DNA of 64,000 nt, from assembly GCA_013398295.1 (NCBI GenBank), contig VZSF01002923.1:1-64000 (forward strand), in the 5' to 3' direction. Both the position numbers and the translations under genes were made by a program. Position 1 is the first letter of the stretch. Every line of letters starts with the position of its first letter. Below are positions 1 to 12,379 of the stretch, piece by piece. The notes below the pieces were generated by a model. The model was not told the DNA's origin. It ran no database searches and was given only the letters and a program-made list of their open reading frames with translations. Origin of the DNA: Chionis minor. Its lineage: Eukaryota > Chordata > Aves > Charadriiformes > Chionididae.

Positions 1-3000
1 TAAAATAATAATAATTAAAAAATATAAGATGTTGCACAAAGTGCATCAGCGAATTAATGGAAAATTCCACTTTTGAAGATGGCGGTTTGGGTTTCCTGGT
101 GTTCTTTTCAAAACAAGAAATGACTCAAGATGAGCCCCCCCGGCAGGGAAAGTGGGGTTGCCACTGCCATGAGGTGGTAGCCATGGCTCCTTGCAGCATG
201 GAGGTGCTCAGACCACTGCACAGCATGTCCTGGGAGCTCGAGCTACTTCCCCTTCCCCAGGGCGGATCCACAGTGCAATCCGGTCCGACACACATGCTTC
301 CACCCTGCCCTAAAAGCAAGCAGCAAACGGAGGGACCAGGCGGTACAGACAGCACCCACAGAGCCCCAGGGCAGAATTAATCTCTATCCCAGCAAATCAA
401 CATGCATTTATGCCGATTTCTGTCCTATTCAAGAAGCGTGCAGGATAGATGCTAATGGCTGAATGGATGATTATGAACCTCTCCTCTCATTTATGCTCCA
501 TGTGGGTTGCTGGCTTTTGCCAGGGGACAGGCAGTGATAAAGCCAGCCTGCCCTAGCCAAAGCAGGCAAAAAGTTTTAAAACGTCTCCCAGCTTTTGAGA
601 AAATCCTGCCCTGCAGCCCCTCGGGCGTGCGGCTTCCCCAGGCAGAGCTTGCTGTGCTTTGCCGCGTCTTCCCACAGCACCAAGCGCAGCGGGGAGCTGG
701 CCCCTGCCCGAGCCCTCGGCCATGGCATGTTGGAAACAGCCCGTTGGGAACCCGTTCCCACTCCCAGTGGCATCTGGATTTGGAGCGGTGTCACGCTCAG
801 CCCAGCCAGGCAGGGATGCAGCCCCGGAGGAACGCGGGATTCGCAGCTCCCACGTCCAGCCCTTGTCCCTCCGCAGCCTCCCGCGCTCCCCAGCCGCTGC
901 CGCTGGAAACCGCTGACCGGGGACGCGCCTCGCCAGGCTGCCGCCGGTGATGGTGAGGAAGGGAGCGTTAAGCACGTGTCAGCGGCAGCCAACCCGGCCC
1001 TTCATTTAGACAGATTAAGCAAGTTGCTTATTGCCTGTGACATAATTTAGATGAATGGTGTGGGTAATCCATCAGGCAGACCCCTGCGCAGGCCCTGCGA
1101 GCAGCCGGTGGGGGATCCCATTACCTTACATGTGTTAACAGCCAAACTCCTTTGTATAAACAACAAAGTGGCTCTCCTGAAAGGGCCGATTTTCCTTCAT
1201 TGTCTGGGAGAGGACCGACGGGTCGGGCGGTGATGGATGGCAGCGGCTGGAAGGCCGGGATGCGGCCGTGCGGCGGGTGAAGAGGGACATCGTGTGGGGA
1301 TGCGCCGATGCACCACGCCGTGCCACGCTGTACCGCCGCATGGCTGCTGCTCGCTGCATCCCCGCAGGCTGCACGGCTGCACACACACACACACACCCCC
1401 CCACACCCACACACCCACCCCCCGCGTGCTGCACAGCTGCACGCTGCATCACCGCGCACCGCAGGCAGCACGCTCCGTGCAGCATCCCTACGCTGCCGCT
1501 CTCAAGCACCGGCTGCACCGGCCACTGCCACCAGTGCCTGGCTTATGGAAGCCACTACTGAGGGGAAGCTCAGATGCTCCGTAGGGTCTTTTCCTCACCC
1601 TTCACAGTTTTTCCCAGGGTTCAACTGAGTTGCGCCCTTGCTCCCGCCCACAGTCGCACGTCAAAAGATTCATAGCTGCTTAAGCAAAGTGGTTTGGGGA
1701 GAACATTTGTGGCTTGTTCTTCACAAATTCTGAGGTGAGACCTGGCTCGTGGCGTGCAGTGGGTGGGGAATCAAGAGCTGAGAAGTCACAAACCTGGCAC
1801 GTCGGGGCGTCCCCGGTAAAATTAGCTGGGCTGTAAGACACCCCTTGCTTGCCCTGCTCTCTGCAGGGTGCAGCGAGGGCTGAGACCAGCACATCAAGAC
1901 ACGTAGGTGACATGGGAAAACACGAGCTGTCGCGCTGGCGGGATAAAACTGCGGGAAAAGCAACAGCTTTCCCTCTCCACCCCCTCGGGTGTTCGGTTTG
2001 GCAGCTGCGGGGCTGCGTGCCCCTGGGGAGGCTCGGCAAGGTGGGGGTCCTGCAGCCTGTCCTCCTCCCTCTGGTGTTACGCTCAGTGCTCCCACGGGGG
2101 CCGAGGTGTCCCTGGGCTCCAGCCACCCTCGCATTAATTAAATGAGGTTTGGCGCAGTGAGGAGGGGGGGTGTCAAACCCCGTGACTGGAGCTGGGTCAG
2201 TCCCCTGGCAACAATCAACAGTAAAAATCTCATTAGGCTTTTATTGGAGGCACAGAAAAGAAAGAAAGCAGTTATAGCATCTTAAACATTGAGTATTAAG
2301 CAAAGTTTTCAATTAACAGACCCTTTATTTCCTTTCCCTTTGGCAAGAGCCAGGCTTTAAAAAGGGGGGAAACCAAAATTTTTCAGCCAGCAGTGGAGCT
2401 GGTGACACCGTGCGTGGGGCATTAGATGAGACTTGCTGCTGCTCCTGCTGTTGTTGGAGGTGATCTCTCTTGCCTGGAGACAAAATAAGAAAAACACACA
2501 CAAAGGGGAAAAAAACAGCAGAGAGAGAGAAGCTGCTGCTTTGGTGTGTGGCACCCAGCCCCACTTGCTGCCGGAGCGGGTGTGGATGGATCAGCCCAGG
2601 GACCCCAGCCCGGGGCTGCCGCAGGAGGCAGCAGGGAGAGGAGCACGGGCACTGGGTGACAGGGGACGAGCCACGGCCAGGGGAGCCATTGCACTGGTTC
2701 TCTGAGAGCCATCCATGTCGGTGAGGTGTCCCCAGGTGTCCCTGCTCACAGGGACAGGCATCCCCCTGCTCACAGACATCCCTGCTCAAACCACTCCACA
2801 GCCAGGAGCTGAAGTCTCTCTGGGGTCTTGGGGACAATGTGACAGCCATGCCAGAGACCTGGCGAGGAGGCTTGGCTGTACTGAGCCATCATTCCCTGGC
2901 ACAGCCCGCAGAACCAGCACAAAGCGCCAGAGCACACCCAGCAGTTGAGCCTTCAAAGGTCTTCTCCACCAGGAGAGTCCCTGCCTTACTCCAGCCTTAA

Positions 3001-3040
3001 AATCAGCCCGCAAAGTCATTTCTTGCTCCTCGGTTCCCCA
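1..3040. other. Non-coding tract, no gene seen
   Basis: Mixed AT- and GC-rich sequence. The open frames on both strands are compositionally biased, overlap one another and show no recognisable domain or exon structure. The only distinct element is a CA-rich simple repeat near 1380-1430. By synteny this lies beyond the MIAT-like locus, in what is a gene-poor interval in other vertebrates. Confidence 0.6.
1380..1430. repeat. CA-rich simple repeat
   Basis: An interrupted (CA)n run is followed by C-rich CACCC units. It is a simple microsatellite with no other signal. Confidence 0.8.
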
Positions 3041-3350
3041 ACAGGAACATTATCCCTTAATTGCTGCATTTATTCAGACTTATTCTGTATATCTAACAAT
3101 AATGAGTATATTAGATATGTAATTATTACTGTCATAAATGTAATAGTGACAAAACAATAATTGAAATAGTGTCTATGAGGATAATTCACCATTGCAATTA
3201 ATACTGCCCTGCTTAGTTAATATGTCACAGTTTAAAATAAATGCTGTCATTACTCCATTACTAATACTGTGTTATAATAATAATTGCGGTAATAATTAAG
3301 TGTCTATAGTGATCATGGATTGCTGCAGATCGGAATAAAAATCACCGTAA
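3041..3350. promoter_or_regulatory. AT-rich island, candidate conserved non-coding element
   Basis: About 300 bp of very AT-rich sequence sits between GC-rich flanks. It has many ATTA/TAAT homeodomain-type cores, including CAATTAAT, GTTAATAT, TAATAATAATT and GTAATAATTAAG. There is no open frame, simple period or transposon end. The composition and motif density resemble vertebrate developmental enhancers or CNEs. The function is inferred only, and conservation was not tested. Confidence 0.35.
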
Positions 3351-3677
3351 ATAACACAGGAGAAATAGACACCAGAGGAAGAGGTGAGTTTTCGCAGAGA
3401 GCTTGACGTGGGGATGCTCTTTGTCTGCACCGGCGCGATGAAATTCATGAGCAGCGGCTCTGCTCGCTGACCCCTGCTCGCCCCGGCGTGTCAGCCGCCT
3501 CCCCGTGCCGCTCCGGCAATCCGGGAACAGCCCAGTGCCTGCCGGCATCATCCCCCCAAAGCGTTGGAGCATCCTGGCGCAGGACGGCACTGGGGAGATG
3601 GAGGGATTTGCCGGGCGGGATGTGCATTCCCATGGGGTTGTGCTGGGTGGGAGGACGTACAGTGCCCGCAGTATCTT

Positions 3678-3754
3678 TGCTTTCCCGGGATGCCCAGGGG
3701 GCAGCCGGATGGCCTCAGGCCGTCCGGCTGCCCCCTGGGCATCCCGGGAAAGCA
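3678..3754. repeat. Near-perfect 37-bp-arm inverted repeat (hairpin)
   Basis: The left arm 3678-3714 pairs with the right arm 3718-3754 around a 3-nt TCA loop. 36 of 37 positions are Watson-Crick. The exception, T3710 against G3722, would be a G-U wobble in RNA. The arms are GC-rich and contain CCCGGGATGCCC. Pairing stops abruptly outside the arms. It could be a foldback element, a precursor hairpin in a transcript, or a foldback sequencing artefact. The single mismatch argues mildly against a pure artefact. Confidence 0.9.
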
Positions 3755-4479
3755 TCAGCAATCCAAAGCTAACACCAGCCCTTGCTATCTCCCCCCCAGT
3801 CTGCACTGGACGGGGGTCCCTCTCCTCAGAGGGGTCGCCCACAGCCAGATCTCTGCCATCTCCTTGCTGTTGCCGAAGAACGTGGGATCGGCATGTTCCT
3901 CCTCTGGAAAAATGTCACCCAAGCGACGGCTCTTGTGCAGAGGAGGGTCCTGCACTGTGGCTGAGCGCGTGAATAAGCCGGAGGCTTATTTATCCTCACA
4001 GGAGGATAAAATACCGCCGGCAACAGCAATAGGAGGCAGATCTCCTAAGCACTGGCTAGCAGGAGCGAGGAGCGGATTCCTGTGAGCATCTCCCTGCTGC
4101 AGCACTTGCACTCATGCACCCAAGATGCCCGCGGGCAGCAGCAAGCTTCCACAGGGATGCCCTATCTGTTGGGAAGAGTTGGGTGAGACTGGAACAGTGG
4201 CCGGCTTGGCAGGTTGCTCTTAACACCTGCAAGGAGGCTTTAAAGCACCCAGTGCTGCCAGCAGCATCAGTTGCTCCACTTTGACTTTTTTTGGTACAGA
4301 AACTTTCACGGTGAGAACCCTCCGGGCTGGTTTCCAGCAGGGCAGCGTCACCAGAGCCGCACAGCAGGGTCCCCTTCACTGTTTTACCCCTCCGACCACG
4401 CTTCCCTCCCGTGCCTTTGTTGAGTGCATTTTCTACCCAGTGCAGGTACTTCATGATAACTCAACTTTACTTGAGCTCA
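3755..4479. other. Non-coding, no gene seen
   Basis: GC-rich sequence with overlapping open frames that lack any recognisable protein family. Confidence 0.5.
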
Positions 4480-4720
4480 ACTCAATTTTCTCAGATTAAA
4501 TAAAATTTCAAAGTGTCACTCACTAGCAAACTATCAGTTGGAAGGTGGTTGATTTTTCTAACCCTATCTCTGGTCCAATTACAATTTTTAATCTATATGT
4601 AGATAATGGTGAACAAAACCCCTGTAGAAATGTCAAGAGTGAGGAGGTTATTAGCTTAGTTTTAATTACTGTCTATCATTCTTTGAAAACCGCAGTAACC
4701 TGATAAATTAGGTGACAGCT
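4480..4720. promoter_or_regulatory. AT-rich island, candidate non-coding element
   Basis: AT-rich block with ATTTTTAATC, TTTTAATTACT and GATAAATTAGG segments between GC-rich flanks. It has no open frame or repeat period. It may belong to the same class as the island at 3041-3350. The call rests on composition alone. Confidence 0.25.
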
Positions 4721-6419
4721 CTGGTTGGAGGAGTTTAGGTGGGCTTCAAAGGCAGATGATTTTTTTAACCAGAGTTATTTGGGGGTGGGCTGTCCTTCCA
4801 GGTGGGCAGCATTAATGTTAGCAGAGTTTGCCGGGTCTCCTGCCGCCTTCCCGTCCCTGGAGCAGGTACTCGTCCTCCTGCAGCACCCTGCCTGCACACA
4901 GCACCCAGTCCAGACGGCTGGGAAATACCGCGTGTCTTCCACTGGGAAGATGCTGGTGAGGCAGCTTATTTGTTGAAACCATCCTTTGAGGAGAGTTTTG
5001 TTTCTAAATGAGCAGGGGACGGCGCCCAGCGCTCGTCTCATTGACAAACAGTGTGTCCATCGCTTTTAAGGAGACAAGCTGCCATTTCGCTCCCCCTGAA
5101 AAGCACATAATATGACAGGTGAAATGTCAGAAATGAGACTAAAGGCTTGGGGAAAACATTCTTCAGCTGTGAAGTATTCCCGCTAGGAATGTTAAACCGT
5201 AGATTAAACGTAAATGTCTCTAAAAGCCTGGAACACAGCACACTTCGTCAGCCGCAGCCCCCGACATGTACACACACACCCGCCACGCGTGCACACGTGC
5301 GGCTGTCTGCAGTTGGGCTTGGCACCCACTTCCAGAGGCTCTGGAGATGCCAAGACGGGCCCTGGCTGCAGGCAGGGCAGGGAATGGGATGGGATGTGGA
5401 AGCAGCATTGGATTCTCCATGCTCAGGGCAGGGGCAGGTTTCAGGCGGAACAGGGATGGTCTCCCACGCTGCCCACCACCGGAGCACACTGCCCTTGGGG
5501 GTCTGCTCTGGAGGGTTTCCCAAACCCTTGTCTCCAAAGGCGCTGCCGGACACGCCGCCCGGCTTGGAGAGGGGCTGGGCTGCTCACGCTGCTGCCGGAG
5601 GGGTGTCGGGGGGATGCTCCAGCCACGGCGAGGTTCCCCTGCGCTCCTGTCCCCACGCAGGAGCTCTGCGGGCTGGCAGGTCTGCGGGGATCACCCTTCG
5701 TGACAGGGCTGTATCCATCAGCCAATAAACAGTTCATTGCACTGAAAGAATTATCTTTGCTGGCATTAAGGTCGGCTGTAACACAGACATTATTACTAGC
5801 GGGAGGCATATAAGTAGAGTCTGTGGCAGATAGCAGCCTGTAACTCTTTATTATTTATACTGAAGCTCGTGGGAGGCGGAGGCGCGGGACCCTGGAGCCC
5901 ACAGGAATGGCTGCGTTCACCCCGTGCTTGGTGGCGACACCCTGGAATGGGGAACAAGGAGCGGAGAACTACAATGCCGGGTCCAGCCGCAGCTTTTCCC
6001 GCGTGCTCCTGGCAATGGGGTCCTGCCCCGGCCAGGTCTGTGCACCGCCTGGACCCCTGCTTTAGCCGTGAATAACACGGGAACGAATAAAACCTGGCAG
6101 ACATTTCAGGACCTGATGGGGCTTCAGCTGCGCACTCGGCTGCCCCGGCCGCATGTCTGTTCTGCTCGCTGCAGCCCGCCGCTCGCCGTGCTGCCCTGCC
6201 GTGAACAGCATCCCGGTGGCAAAGCACCCCGCTGGCAGCTCCGGCAGCCGGCGTGGGCAGCTCGGCTGGTGCTCAGCGAGCGGAGAGCCCTTCAGGAATT
6301 CACTAGCCGCATCCTTCATGGCATTAAGCTCAATTTTTCTCTGAATAAAACTCATGCATGCTTACTTGCAGCGCGCTACCCAGGCTCCAGCAACTCCCAT
6401 CGAGCCGTGGGGTGATGTT
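4721..6419. other. Non-coding, no gene seen
   Basis: GC-rich sequence with short AT-rich interruptions near 5060-5220 and 5700-5860. No exon-like conserved peptide, RNA gene or mobile element was recognised. Confidence 0.5.
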
Positions 6420-6880
6420 AAATGCCTGCACGGGTCAGAAAGCGGCTGCTGTCCTGGCCACCTGACATTGTCATGGAAATCCTGATGCCCTTCCGCACTT
6501 TCTGAAATTAAAATGCCTCCGCTATAAGTTGTTATCAAAAATAGAAGCATTTTATCTATCTTTAGTACAGAACACAGATTGCATGGAGACATTCAATTTG
6601 GAGTCAATTTAAATTTCAATTGTCTGTGAAATCTAAATCAATAGGCTATAGTTCAATGGCGCTTTAATAAAACAGGACATAACAGAGAAATCATTAGGGA
6701 TTACATATGATAAGAGATTGAAAACAGTGTCTGTGTAATGGTGGAGGAGCCATTAGAGAATTACCTCAAGCATTTGCAAGTAAACCAACAACCTCCTTCT
6801 CCTCCTGAGACTAACAAGAAGACTTAATTGTGCTGCAGCAGCTAAAAATACATCTCTGTCAGTCCTTGGATTGGTAGACG
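6420..6880. promoter_or_regulatory. AT-rich island, candidate conserved non-coding element
   Basis: About 450 bp of non-repetitive AT-rich sequence. It includes ATTTAAATTTCAATTG, AAATCTAAATCAATAG and GAAATCATTAGGGATTAC. Its edges against the GC-rich flanks are sharp, and neither strand has a coding frame. It reads like a deeply constrained enhancer block. This is inferred from composition and motif content only. Confidence 0.35.
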
Positions 6881-8289
6881 ATTTACAGGGACATAAAACC
6901 ATCAGGGTGCTCCGTGGCTCCTCGGCACGGGTCGGCCGGCTCCGCTCCCAGCCACCCTCTCGTCCTCCGCTGCCGTCCCTCGTCCCTCTGCCCGGCCGCG
7001 CTGCGGGAGCTGCCGTGCACGGGGGTGCGGTGGAGCTGCAGCTCCCCTTCGCGTCCCCCATCATGTAATCACCGTCCCCAGTTAACAGGAAGGTAATTGA
7101 GGTTCTGGGCAGCTCTGGACACACAGCCAGGTATTTAGAGGCGATAACTACCTGCAGTGATGTATCATCCTAAGTTAAACCTTCCCCTGATTTATGCGGA
7201 TGGTGCAACAGAGAGCAGCTCCCAAACAGCATTATTTAACTTTTATTTGCATTTAATAATAATTCACTTTTCCTTAGCTCATTGCAAATTATCACAATCA
7301 AACTGAAGATGAGATTAGATTTCATCAGCCTTGGTTTCCCGCTCCTCGATGGGAGAATCATCTGCATAGAGACGGCGTTCTCGGGGTGAGAGGGGAAGAC
7401 GGCGATCACTCATCTGCCCTGCGAGCAGCGCTGGCCCAGCCCCAGCTGTGCCCACGTCCCCTGGTGAGGTGCAGGAGCAGGAGCAGCCATCCCAGTACCG
7501 CACGGGTGGGTGATCCTTGGGGACATCGGCCGAGGGGCTGGCTGTGGGGAAAGAGCTAATGCTGAGTGCGGAGGAAGGGATGTGCCACGGCTGTGCCGGT
7601 CCCGGCTGCTGTGAGAGAGGTGGAGGCAGCGAGGGGGGAGGAAGAGGTTGGATTGGATTGGATTGGACTGGACTGGACTGGACTGGACTGCAGAGCACTG
7701 CATGGCACTGCACAGCACTGCATCGCGCAGCATCAGCTGCAGTGGCACACTGCGCAGCTGGAGGGGAGACCGCCCCCTCCCCAGGCCAGCGGATCGTGTC
7801 CCTGCTGCCAGAGGGGATCGTGTCCCCAGGCCACCACCCTCCCTGCTCACTGGGGCTGTCCCTGTGCTCAGCTTTGCCAGGCAATGTCCCCCGTCAGCAA
7901 TTAAACTAAAAGTATTAACTGCTGCAACCCCCATTTGCACCAGTCTAGGGGGGAATCAACGCAACAGCAGCCATTGACGTAATGGCGAGAGTTTTGCAAA
8001 GTTGTCAGAAAAGCCTCGAGAGCCAAACCCAAGGTGTCCTCGGCCAGCACAGGGCACAACCCAGCCAGGGCAGAGAGGTGTGTGTGTGTGTGCACATGTG
8101 GGTGCACAGAGGAGTTAGAAATTTAGATAGAAATTCAACACTGAAACGCAAGGACTGAACCGACACGGAAAGCTCCATCCCTCCTGGGTGGTGCGGAGAG
8201 GCTGCGTGGCCCCGGCGCTGCCTGGGAAGGCACCAAGGTGATGCTCGAGCCACTGCCAAGAGCTCTACATGGCCAGAGAGAGGCTGGTT
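6881..8289. other. Non-coding, no gene seen
   Basis: GC-rich sequence with a small AT-rich patch at 7190-7320 and a pentanucleotide microsatellite at 7646-7690. A short (TG)n tract lies near 8079-8092. No gene was recognised. Confidence 0.5.
7646..7690. repeat. Pentanucleotide microsatellite (GATTG/GACTG)
   Basis: One GGTTG unit, three GATTG units and five GACTG units follow each other in perfect 5-bp register. The switch from GATTG to GACTG is a single internal variant that spread through the right half of the array. Confidence 0.9.
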
Positions 8290-8720
8290 TTGCCTATTTT
8301 ATACCAGCGTGCTAGGGAAAATCTAAACCCAAGATTAACAATTTCAATAACAAACCAAGTGAAGTTAAGGGCATTTGAAAAATGTTTTTACAACCTTTGG
8401 TTAACCTGCAGTAACAGCTGTTTGAGTGCGTATAAATAAGACTATTCTGTGGAGGAGACAGGAAAAATTGGTTTTATTTTAAAGGACACAGTTTGGCTCC
8501 CGCGGTGCAGTGGCATCTGAGGAAATATTGTGTAGCGGCGACTGCGCGTCATGTTTAATACTCAGAAATGCAGCCATGGAGAGCAATACATTTGCTGGCT
8601 CCTGACAGCTGGAAAGCTGGGGTGTATTTTAAAAGCAGCTTCTCTCTCAGAAGGAAAATTCTGAGAGGGATGCAGATGAAAAAAACACCTTCAAAATAGC
8701 CAGGATGCTTTCCGGCCATG
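8290..8720. promoter_or_regulatory. AT-rich island, candidate non-coding element
   Basis: AT-rich non-repetitive sequence with AACAATTTCAATAACAAACC and a TTGGTTTTATTTT segment. No coding frame is present. It may be another conserved non-coding block. Confidence 0.25.
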
Positions 8721-11160
8721 AGCTGCCTGGCCAGGGATGCAAAGGTCATGGTTCAGGGGTGCTCGGGGGGCATGGAGGAGGCTCGGGGGGGGCTGCCCAG
8801 CTTTGCCTCGCCAGCAGCGCTGCAGTCGTGTCCCCGGCACAGGACAGAGGTGCCCCAACCGTGGGTGCTGGCACTCACCCTCCCGGCACTGCAGGGACAG
8901 GGGCTGCCACCCACCACAGCCCCGGGAAATACATCCCCTGGAATAACGGCTGTAAAATACAAATAATCCCCAATGCCCCTTTTGTTAGAAAAAAACATGG
9001 CCTGGCTTGGAACCAGAGACATTCTTTTCTCCACCTGAAAATAAAAGTGTCACACTGCTTGCCACTTCAAACCCTGCCAGAAAGGACTCGGGAGTCCACT
9101 AAAGAGTGAGACTTTAAGCCTCACCGTTAAGAATTACAAGAGATCCACTGGGCAGAGTGGAAATACAAGAAATACTACAATGCCAGTGCTAAAACCTAAT
9201 GAGAAATGGAACAAGCTGAGACAGAAGCTTAACAAGAAATACTGGACAAGTCCCCCAAGAAAAACTACAGGCAGCAGCGGAGAGGAGCTGCCAGCCAGCT
9301 CTGCAGCTGTATTGATCAGGGCCGGAGAAATAAGAGGAGGCCTTTGGAAAGTAGATAAACAGGGAGATATACAGCGGGAGAAGTCCAGAACTGATGAAAA
9401 CAGGAGAAAATGCAGCTTAAATCAAAGGGCAAATACACAGAAAGAGAAAAGGTAATAGGATTTGTGTTTATGGCTAAAGAGGAGAGTTGTGGGGAGGTGA
9501 TGAGACACAGCGGTAATTGAAAAGAAATGGAAAATGGGGCTAAGTATAAATATTTTCTTGGGATAAAGTGGGCTGAAAACTTGAAATAAGCTGTTATTAA
9601 TATCAGTTCTAGCCTGAATCTGGGAAGAATATGCAAGGAGGTGTGAGGGAGGGGGTGTGGGCGAGGAATGGGGGGTGAAAGTAAGGGATTAAGGCGCAGG
9701 ATGGCTTACACTTGCCTGGAGTGTCCCATCTCTAAGCTGTGCCGGGGCTCAGGCGAGGGAGGTCTGCTCCGGCTGGGCAGAAGGCTGAGGATCCCCCTTC
9801 CTCACCTGCTCAAAAGCCAGTGGCGATGTCCCCCTGTGCCAGCCCACAGCGTGCCCATCCCCTCCTGCTGCCCTGCAGCAAACTGATGCTGCTGTGGCTC
9901 CGGAGGCTCCTCCATGGGGAGCGGGAATGCGATGAGCCTCTGGGGCAGGGATGGCATAGGGCAGGTATGGTGTGGGGCAGGGATCGTGTGGAGCAGGGCT
10001 GCAGGGTCCTCTGCCCACCCTGGGGCAGGAGATGGGCGTGCAGGCTGGTCCACGAATCCTCTGCCCGGGCAGGCGGACGATGCTGGCTCGGGGGGCAGCA
10101 CGGTGTTAACCCCAAGGTCATCGGGGTGCAGGGCTTGGGACCAAGTGATGGATTCCTGTCCCTCGCAGCCTTGGATCGAGGGGTCCAGGACCCACGGCAT
10201 GGCCTGGCAGGGCTGAGGGACCACGCGCTGCCGGCCGCTGCCTGCCTCCACCTCCCAGGCTCCAGTGCCATAAAGCAGGGAGCCGATACACAAATTCTCC
10301 ACCTCCTGCCTCCTAAATCTCGCCTGTCTCTGACTTGCTGCGAGACGCACTCACCAGCATGCAGAAAATATGTGCTGGGTGCGGGAATTTGCAGCCACCT
10401 CACTCGCTCCATCAGTGCCAGGCAGGCGTGGGAAGCTCCCGCGCTGGGGGGGTAACCGGGGGCGTGCGGGGCAGGGTGCCTTTCCCAGGCGCTGCCTGCT
10501 GTCCCGGCGGGATGAGCCCCACTACATGAGGAGGGAGACCTCATCCCACCTGGCTGTAGCGGGTCTGGAGGCGTGCATGGAGCCCCCAGGCCCAGGTGGG
10601 GCGGGGGACGGAGGGACTCTGGTTGATGGGGGGGGTGGCCCATGGCATCCCACCAGGTGCAGCCCATCCATCCCTCTCCAAGAAGGGAATTTGGTGGGAG
10701 GCTTCGCAGCCGCATTAGCCAGGGGGCTATTTAGAGGGGGGATACATCCCCCTTACCCCCCCACCCCGCGCCCCTCGCAGCTCTCCAGCCGCTCCGCGCA
10801 GTTGCCATGGCAATGAGAGAGGAAGGTTCCCCTTTGCCTCCCGTGATGCTCGGCGCCCGCGTTCCTCCGCATGGCCATGGCCGCGCCGCCGGGCCGCCGC
10901 TGAAATAGTAATCAGAGCTAATTGCCAGGAAGCCACCCCCATCCTCCTCGCAGAGCGCAGCAGCTGCCGGCACAGCGTCATCCCAGCCCACGGCTTGCCC
11001 TCCATGGCACTGCGCCGTCCCCACTTGTGTGGGGAGAGCTGGCGTCCCCCAACCTGGCCAGGACCTGGGCCCTGGAGTGGCAGAGCATCATTGGGCTGGT
11101 TCCCTGCTCCTCCTAAATGCCACCAACTGCACTGACGGATAGCTGATATATTCCCCGCAT
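8721..11160. other. Non-coding, no gene seen
   Basis: GC-rich sequence at 8721-9000 and 9700-11110, with a purine-rich, A-rich stretch at 9110-9640. The longest open frame (about 300 codons, minus strand, 9810-10715) is proline/serine/arginine-rich with no recognisable domain, as expected by chance in GC-rich DNA. Confidence 0.5.
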
Positions 11161-11639
11161 CTAAAAAAAAAAAGTAATTAAATGGAAAGGTCATTCGTAT
11201 TTATTCTTTTGTTACGCAAGCCCTGAGCTATCAAATAGTCAAATTAAGTCTTGGGAGGATTTAATGAAGGATCAGGGATGGAGGAAGGGGCTTGGGGCTG
11301 ATCCAGGGCTGGGCAGATGCTGCAGAGACACATCCCAGGGCGAGGGGAGGGTGGGAGCTGGCAGCCCCCGCAGCTCTGCCCACCGGGGGTTTAGTGCCCG
11401 CTGCTGCTCGGAAAGAAACTTGAGATATCAAGAGGCAGATTTGGGAAAAACAAAGCAGGGGCAGCGGGTGGGCTCCCAGGAAAACAGCGCGTCGGTTCGA
11501 GCCGTGGTTTGCGTGGCAGAGACACCCAGGTACGGCGGCGGGGCTGTCCCCGCGGTGGCACGACGGGTGCACCCTCCGTGCGGCAACCGGCGGGCATCGG
11601 GGCTGGCAGGGACGGATGGGGCGACAGCACCACTGCAGC

Positions 11640-12010
11640 TGCAGCCTGATGCATTATATTCGCACAAGAGCGCAATATTCGCAAGGGAAGAATTTTTTTT
11701 AATAGGGCCCCATGGAGACATCAGAGCAATTTTCAAGGAGGTTTGAAGCCACCAGGAAGCTTATTAGATCCGTTCTGCAGAGTTAATTTGATGTTGGTAA
11801 TCAGTGAGCAAGTTAAGCAGTTAAGGAGATAGTGGCTGCTGAATGGTTTGGCTGTTTAGCCTGCTTGTAAGCAGTGGTTACTAATGAGTGGTTCATGAAT
11901 ATGAATGAGAGATGATTACAGTGTGGAAAGGGCAGTCAGCAAACCATAAACTTAATTTTAATCTTTTTATTATCAAAGTCACGTTATTAATAATAGACTT
12001 TACATTAAGA
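11640..12010. promoter_or_regulatory. AT-rich island, candidate conserved non-coding element
   Basis: Non-repetitive AT-rich block with AGAGTTAATTTGATG, GGTTACTAATGAG and TTATTAATAATAG segments. It has ATTA/TAAT cores, no coding frame and GC-rich flanks. An enhancer role is inferred, not shown. Confidence 0.3.
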
Positions 12011-12379
12011 CCAAGCTTCATCAGCCAATTACTGCGCTTCCCTGCATCCTCGGGCAACACTCAGCACTGGGCTCCGTGGGGGGCCGAGGACGGGAACCGC
12101 CATGCTGCGACGTGCCCATCACTGGGGCGTCTGGTCTCCTCCATTAGTGTGGGCGAGACCACCGGTGACCTTCACCCATCGCCCTTCCCGGGGCTGATGC
12201 CTGTAGAGCGGCACAAGGAACCAGGCACTGAGACCACCCCATCCTCCCCCAGGAACACAGCAGCCCTGTCCCACCAGCCACAAGCATCCCGGTCACCACC
12301 ACCACCACAGGGGTGGCACATCACAACTGAACACTATCCCTCGCTCCCCACAAAAGGACGGTCCTATTGTCTCTGTGCT

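Noticed and set aside
9810..10715. 301-codon minus-strand open frame
   Set aside because: Low-complexity Pro/Ser/Arg/Gly composition without a domain, and other frames are also open.
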